Shown here one piece after another: positions 32,397 through 33,258 of a stretch of DNA of 33,258 nt. The first letter of the stretch is position 1. The number at the start of each line of letters is the position of its first letter. Origin of the DNA: Gemmataceae bacterium (GTDB lineage Bacteria > Planctomycetota > Planctomycetia > Gemmatales > Gemmataceae); assembly GCA_019752375.1 (NCBI GenBank), contig JAIEMG010000318.1, positions 1 to 33,258 of the forward strand, given 5' to 3'. Both the position numbers and the translations under genes were made by a program. The notes beneath the pieces are model-generated. The model made no database searches. It was not told where the DNA came from and saw only the letters and a program-made list of their open reading frames with translations.

Positions 32397-32576
32397 CTAA
32401 CGCTGCTTGTTCGTGGGCTGTCGCCGCTGGTCGTCCGGGTTTGACATTTGATCGGCCTGCTTGGCCCCCTCGGAGCGCTGGCCCACGCCGCCCGTTGTCG
32501 TACCCTGCTTTTGTTGTGCTGAATCCGGTTGCTGGTTTCCGCGTTTTTGCCCACCGCGATTCTTTTCGTCGGCCAT
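32397..32576 (-). CDS. Very small Gln/Arg/Gly-rich hydrophilic protein
   Basis: A 59-residue protein of low complexity rich in Gln, Gly, Asn, Arg and Lys (MADEKNRGGQKRGNQQPDS, then TGGVGQRSEG and DDQRRQP). It is predicted to be disordered, like small stress or nucleic acid-associated proteins, but no family is recognised. AGGAG eight bases before the ATG supports the start; an in-frame upstream extension to 32660 has a different character and is not used. It is the first gene of a two-gene run with the 85-residue protein. Confidence 0.55.
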   Translation of the reverse strand: MADEKNRGGQKRGNQQPDSAQQKQGTTTGGVGQRSEGAKQADQMSNPDDQRRQPTNKQR

Positions 32577-33258
32577 GTTTATACTCCTCATCAAGGCGAT
32601 AGGAACGGTAAAGGATGGTTCATACCGGAGTAATAATTTGAGCAGATAGCGTGCCTTCACATACCCAAATCAGCGCAAATTATTCGCGGTCGGTTCCAGT
32701 CGTTACTGCTCAGACTCATCTCTAGCCCTGAAGCAATCTGGTCGCCTTGGAGCGCGGCTCAATCCTCACCTGCCTCAGCTGGCGTGGCGCAAGGGTGTCC
32801 CCGGGTCTGCGGTGCCGTCAGCGCTTTTTGGGCAGGATTGTGGGTGCGGATTCCAGCCGGACAGTCGCTCCGTCCAGTACCTCGGCAGCACCAGTAACGG
32901 ATCATCCATTTGGGTGGTGGCGTGGCTTCAAGCCCCCACGTTCGGCACGGCGATTGCGCTTCATTTTTTGTTGCCCCTCGATGAGGATTGGCACTCCATT
33001 CCACGGTGTAAAGATAAGCATGCCGGATGCCATCAACATCAACTTAAACGAACTCTCACAGGCACGGGCATTTCTGTCCGTGAAATACCTGGTGGGTTCG
33101 GCTCACCGCTCAATCGATCGGTCTTCCCTCTCCGGGCACGAGAGTCGGGCAGATAGTAACCGTCAAATACGCCAGATAAACCGAGACTTTAGCATCAAAA
33201 GAGGCATTTTCAACTTGCCCTCGCCTTGTGGAGGGCTTTGATGGTTTTCCGTCTGCCA
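32577..33258. other. Region of 682 bases without a supportable gene
   Basis: Open frames of 60-160 codons occur on both strands but none has a convincing ribosome binding site, start or recognisable domain. The first 120 bases are AT-rich and should hold the promoter of the small-protein pair on the minus strand. A small hairpin, CACGGGCA with TGTCCGTG around TTTC, lies at about 33063-33082. The right end looks like intergenic or repeat-derived DNA. Confidence 0.5.

Noticed and set aside
32800..32870. tRNA-like T-arm: AGGATTGTGGGTGCGGATTCC resembles the variable and T arm of a tRNA
   Set aside because: Several bases of the conserved T loop differ and I could not build the acceptor, D and anticodon stems around it. 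At most it is a decayed tRNA remnant or repeat.
33018..33241. A possible small protein starting MPDAININLNELSQ near the right edge
   Set aside because: No ribosome binding site, and after about 25 residues the sequence looks non-coding (Ser/Arg-rich, no domain).
1..33258. CRISPR array, phage genes, intact transposase or integrase
   Set aside because: No regularly spaced direct repeats, and none of the proteins shows transposase, integrase or phage structural motifs; the repeats found are palindromic intergenic elements.

Overview
The window reads as chromosomal DNA of a planctomycete, most likely the Gemmataceae branch. This rests on recognising families that are expanded in that group: a DUF1549/DUF1553 (planctomycete cytochrome-type) protein beside a cytochrome-WD40 protein, a DUF1559 prepilin-like protein, an ECF sigma factor carrying a C-terminal membrane-anchored extension, and several palindromic repeats typical of planctomycete intergenic DNA. 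Base composition is high in GC and genes lie on both strands in short clusters. No rRNA, convincing tRNA, CRISPR array or intact transposase is visible.

Layout. 1-2304 (minus): an ABC-2/NatB-type permease and a small membrane-anchored protein, closed by a terminator-like hairpin. 2450-6282 (plus): a tight four-gene run of an aldehyde dehydrogenase, a two-gene DUF4365 module of unknown role, and a class III (GABA/omega-amino acid type) aminotransferase; the two enzymes suit conversion of an omega-amino acid to an acid through a semialdehyde. 6383-9717 (plus): dTDP-glucose 4,6-dehydratase (rfbB), a large palindromic repeat, glucose-1-phosphate thymidylyltransferase (rmlA), an NmrA/YbjT-like NAD(P)-binding protein and a small FlbD-like protein. 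9744-13194 (minus): an ion-channel-like membrane protein with a coiled-coil tail, a Tat-exported sugar isomerase/epimerase-like TIM barrel and a secreted esterase. 13416-14624 (plus): a secreted P1/DmpA-type (S58) peptidase.

14746-24382 (minus): a cytochrome-WD40 protein and the DUF1549/DUF1553 protein, separated by an inverted repeat that also encodes part of the former's signal peptide; then full-length pyruvate carboxylase and a GT39-type membrane glycosyltransferase. 24671-27395 (plus): the most unusual gene of the window, a single open frame joining an ECF sigma factor, one membrane helix and a complete inhibitory-type serpin, followed by a strong terminator and a HEAT-repeat membrane protein. 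27409-29060 (minus): DUF1559 protein and an EF-hand lipoprotein.

29288-33258 looks like a scarred region. It holds an unrecognised acidic protein, the 5' fragment of an alcohol dehydrogenase/quinone oxidoreductase gene, an intact TfoX-N protein, the 5' fragment of a secreted esterase joined tail to tail with the 5' fragment of a Ser/Thr kinase, two small hydrophilic proteins, and about 680 bases with no supportable gene. The main candidates for new biology are the sigma-serpin fusion, which may couple extracellular proteolysis to transcription, and the DUF4365 pair embedded in a metabolic operon.
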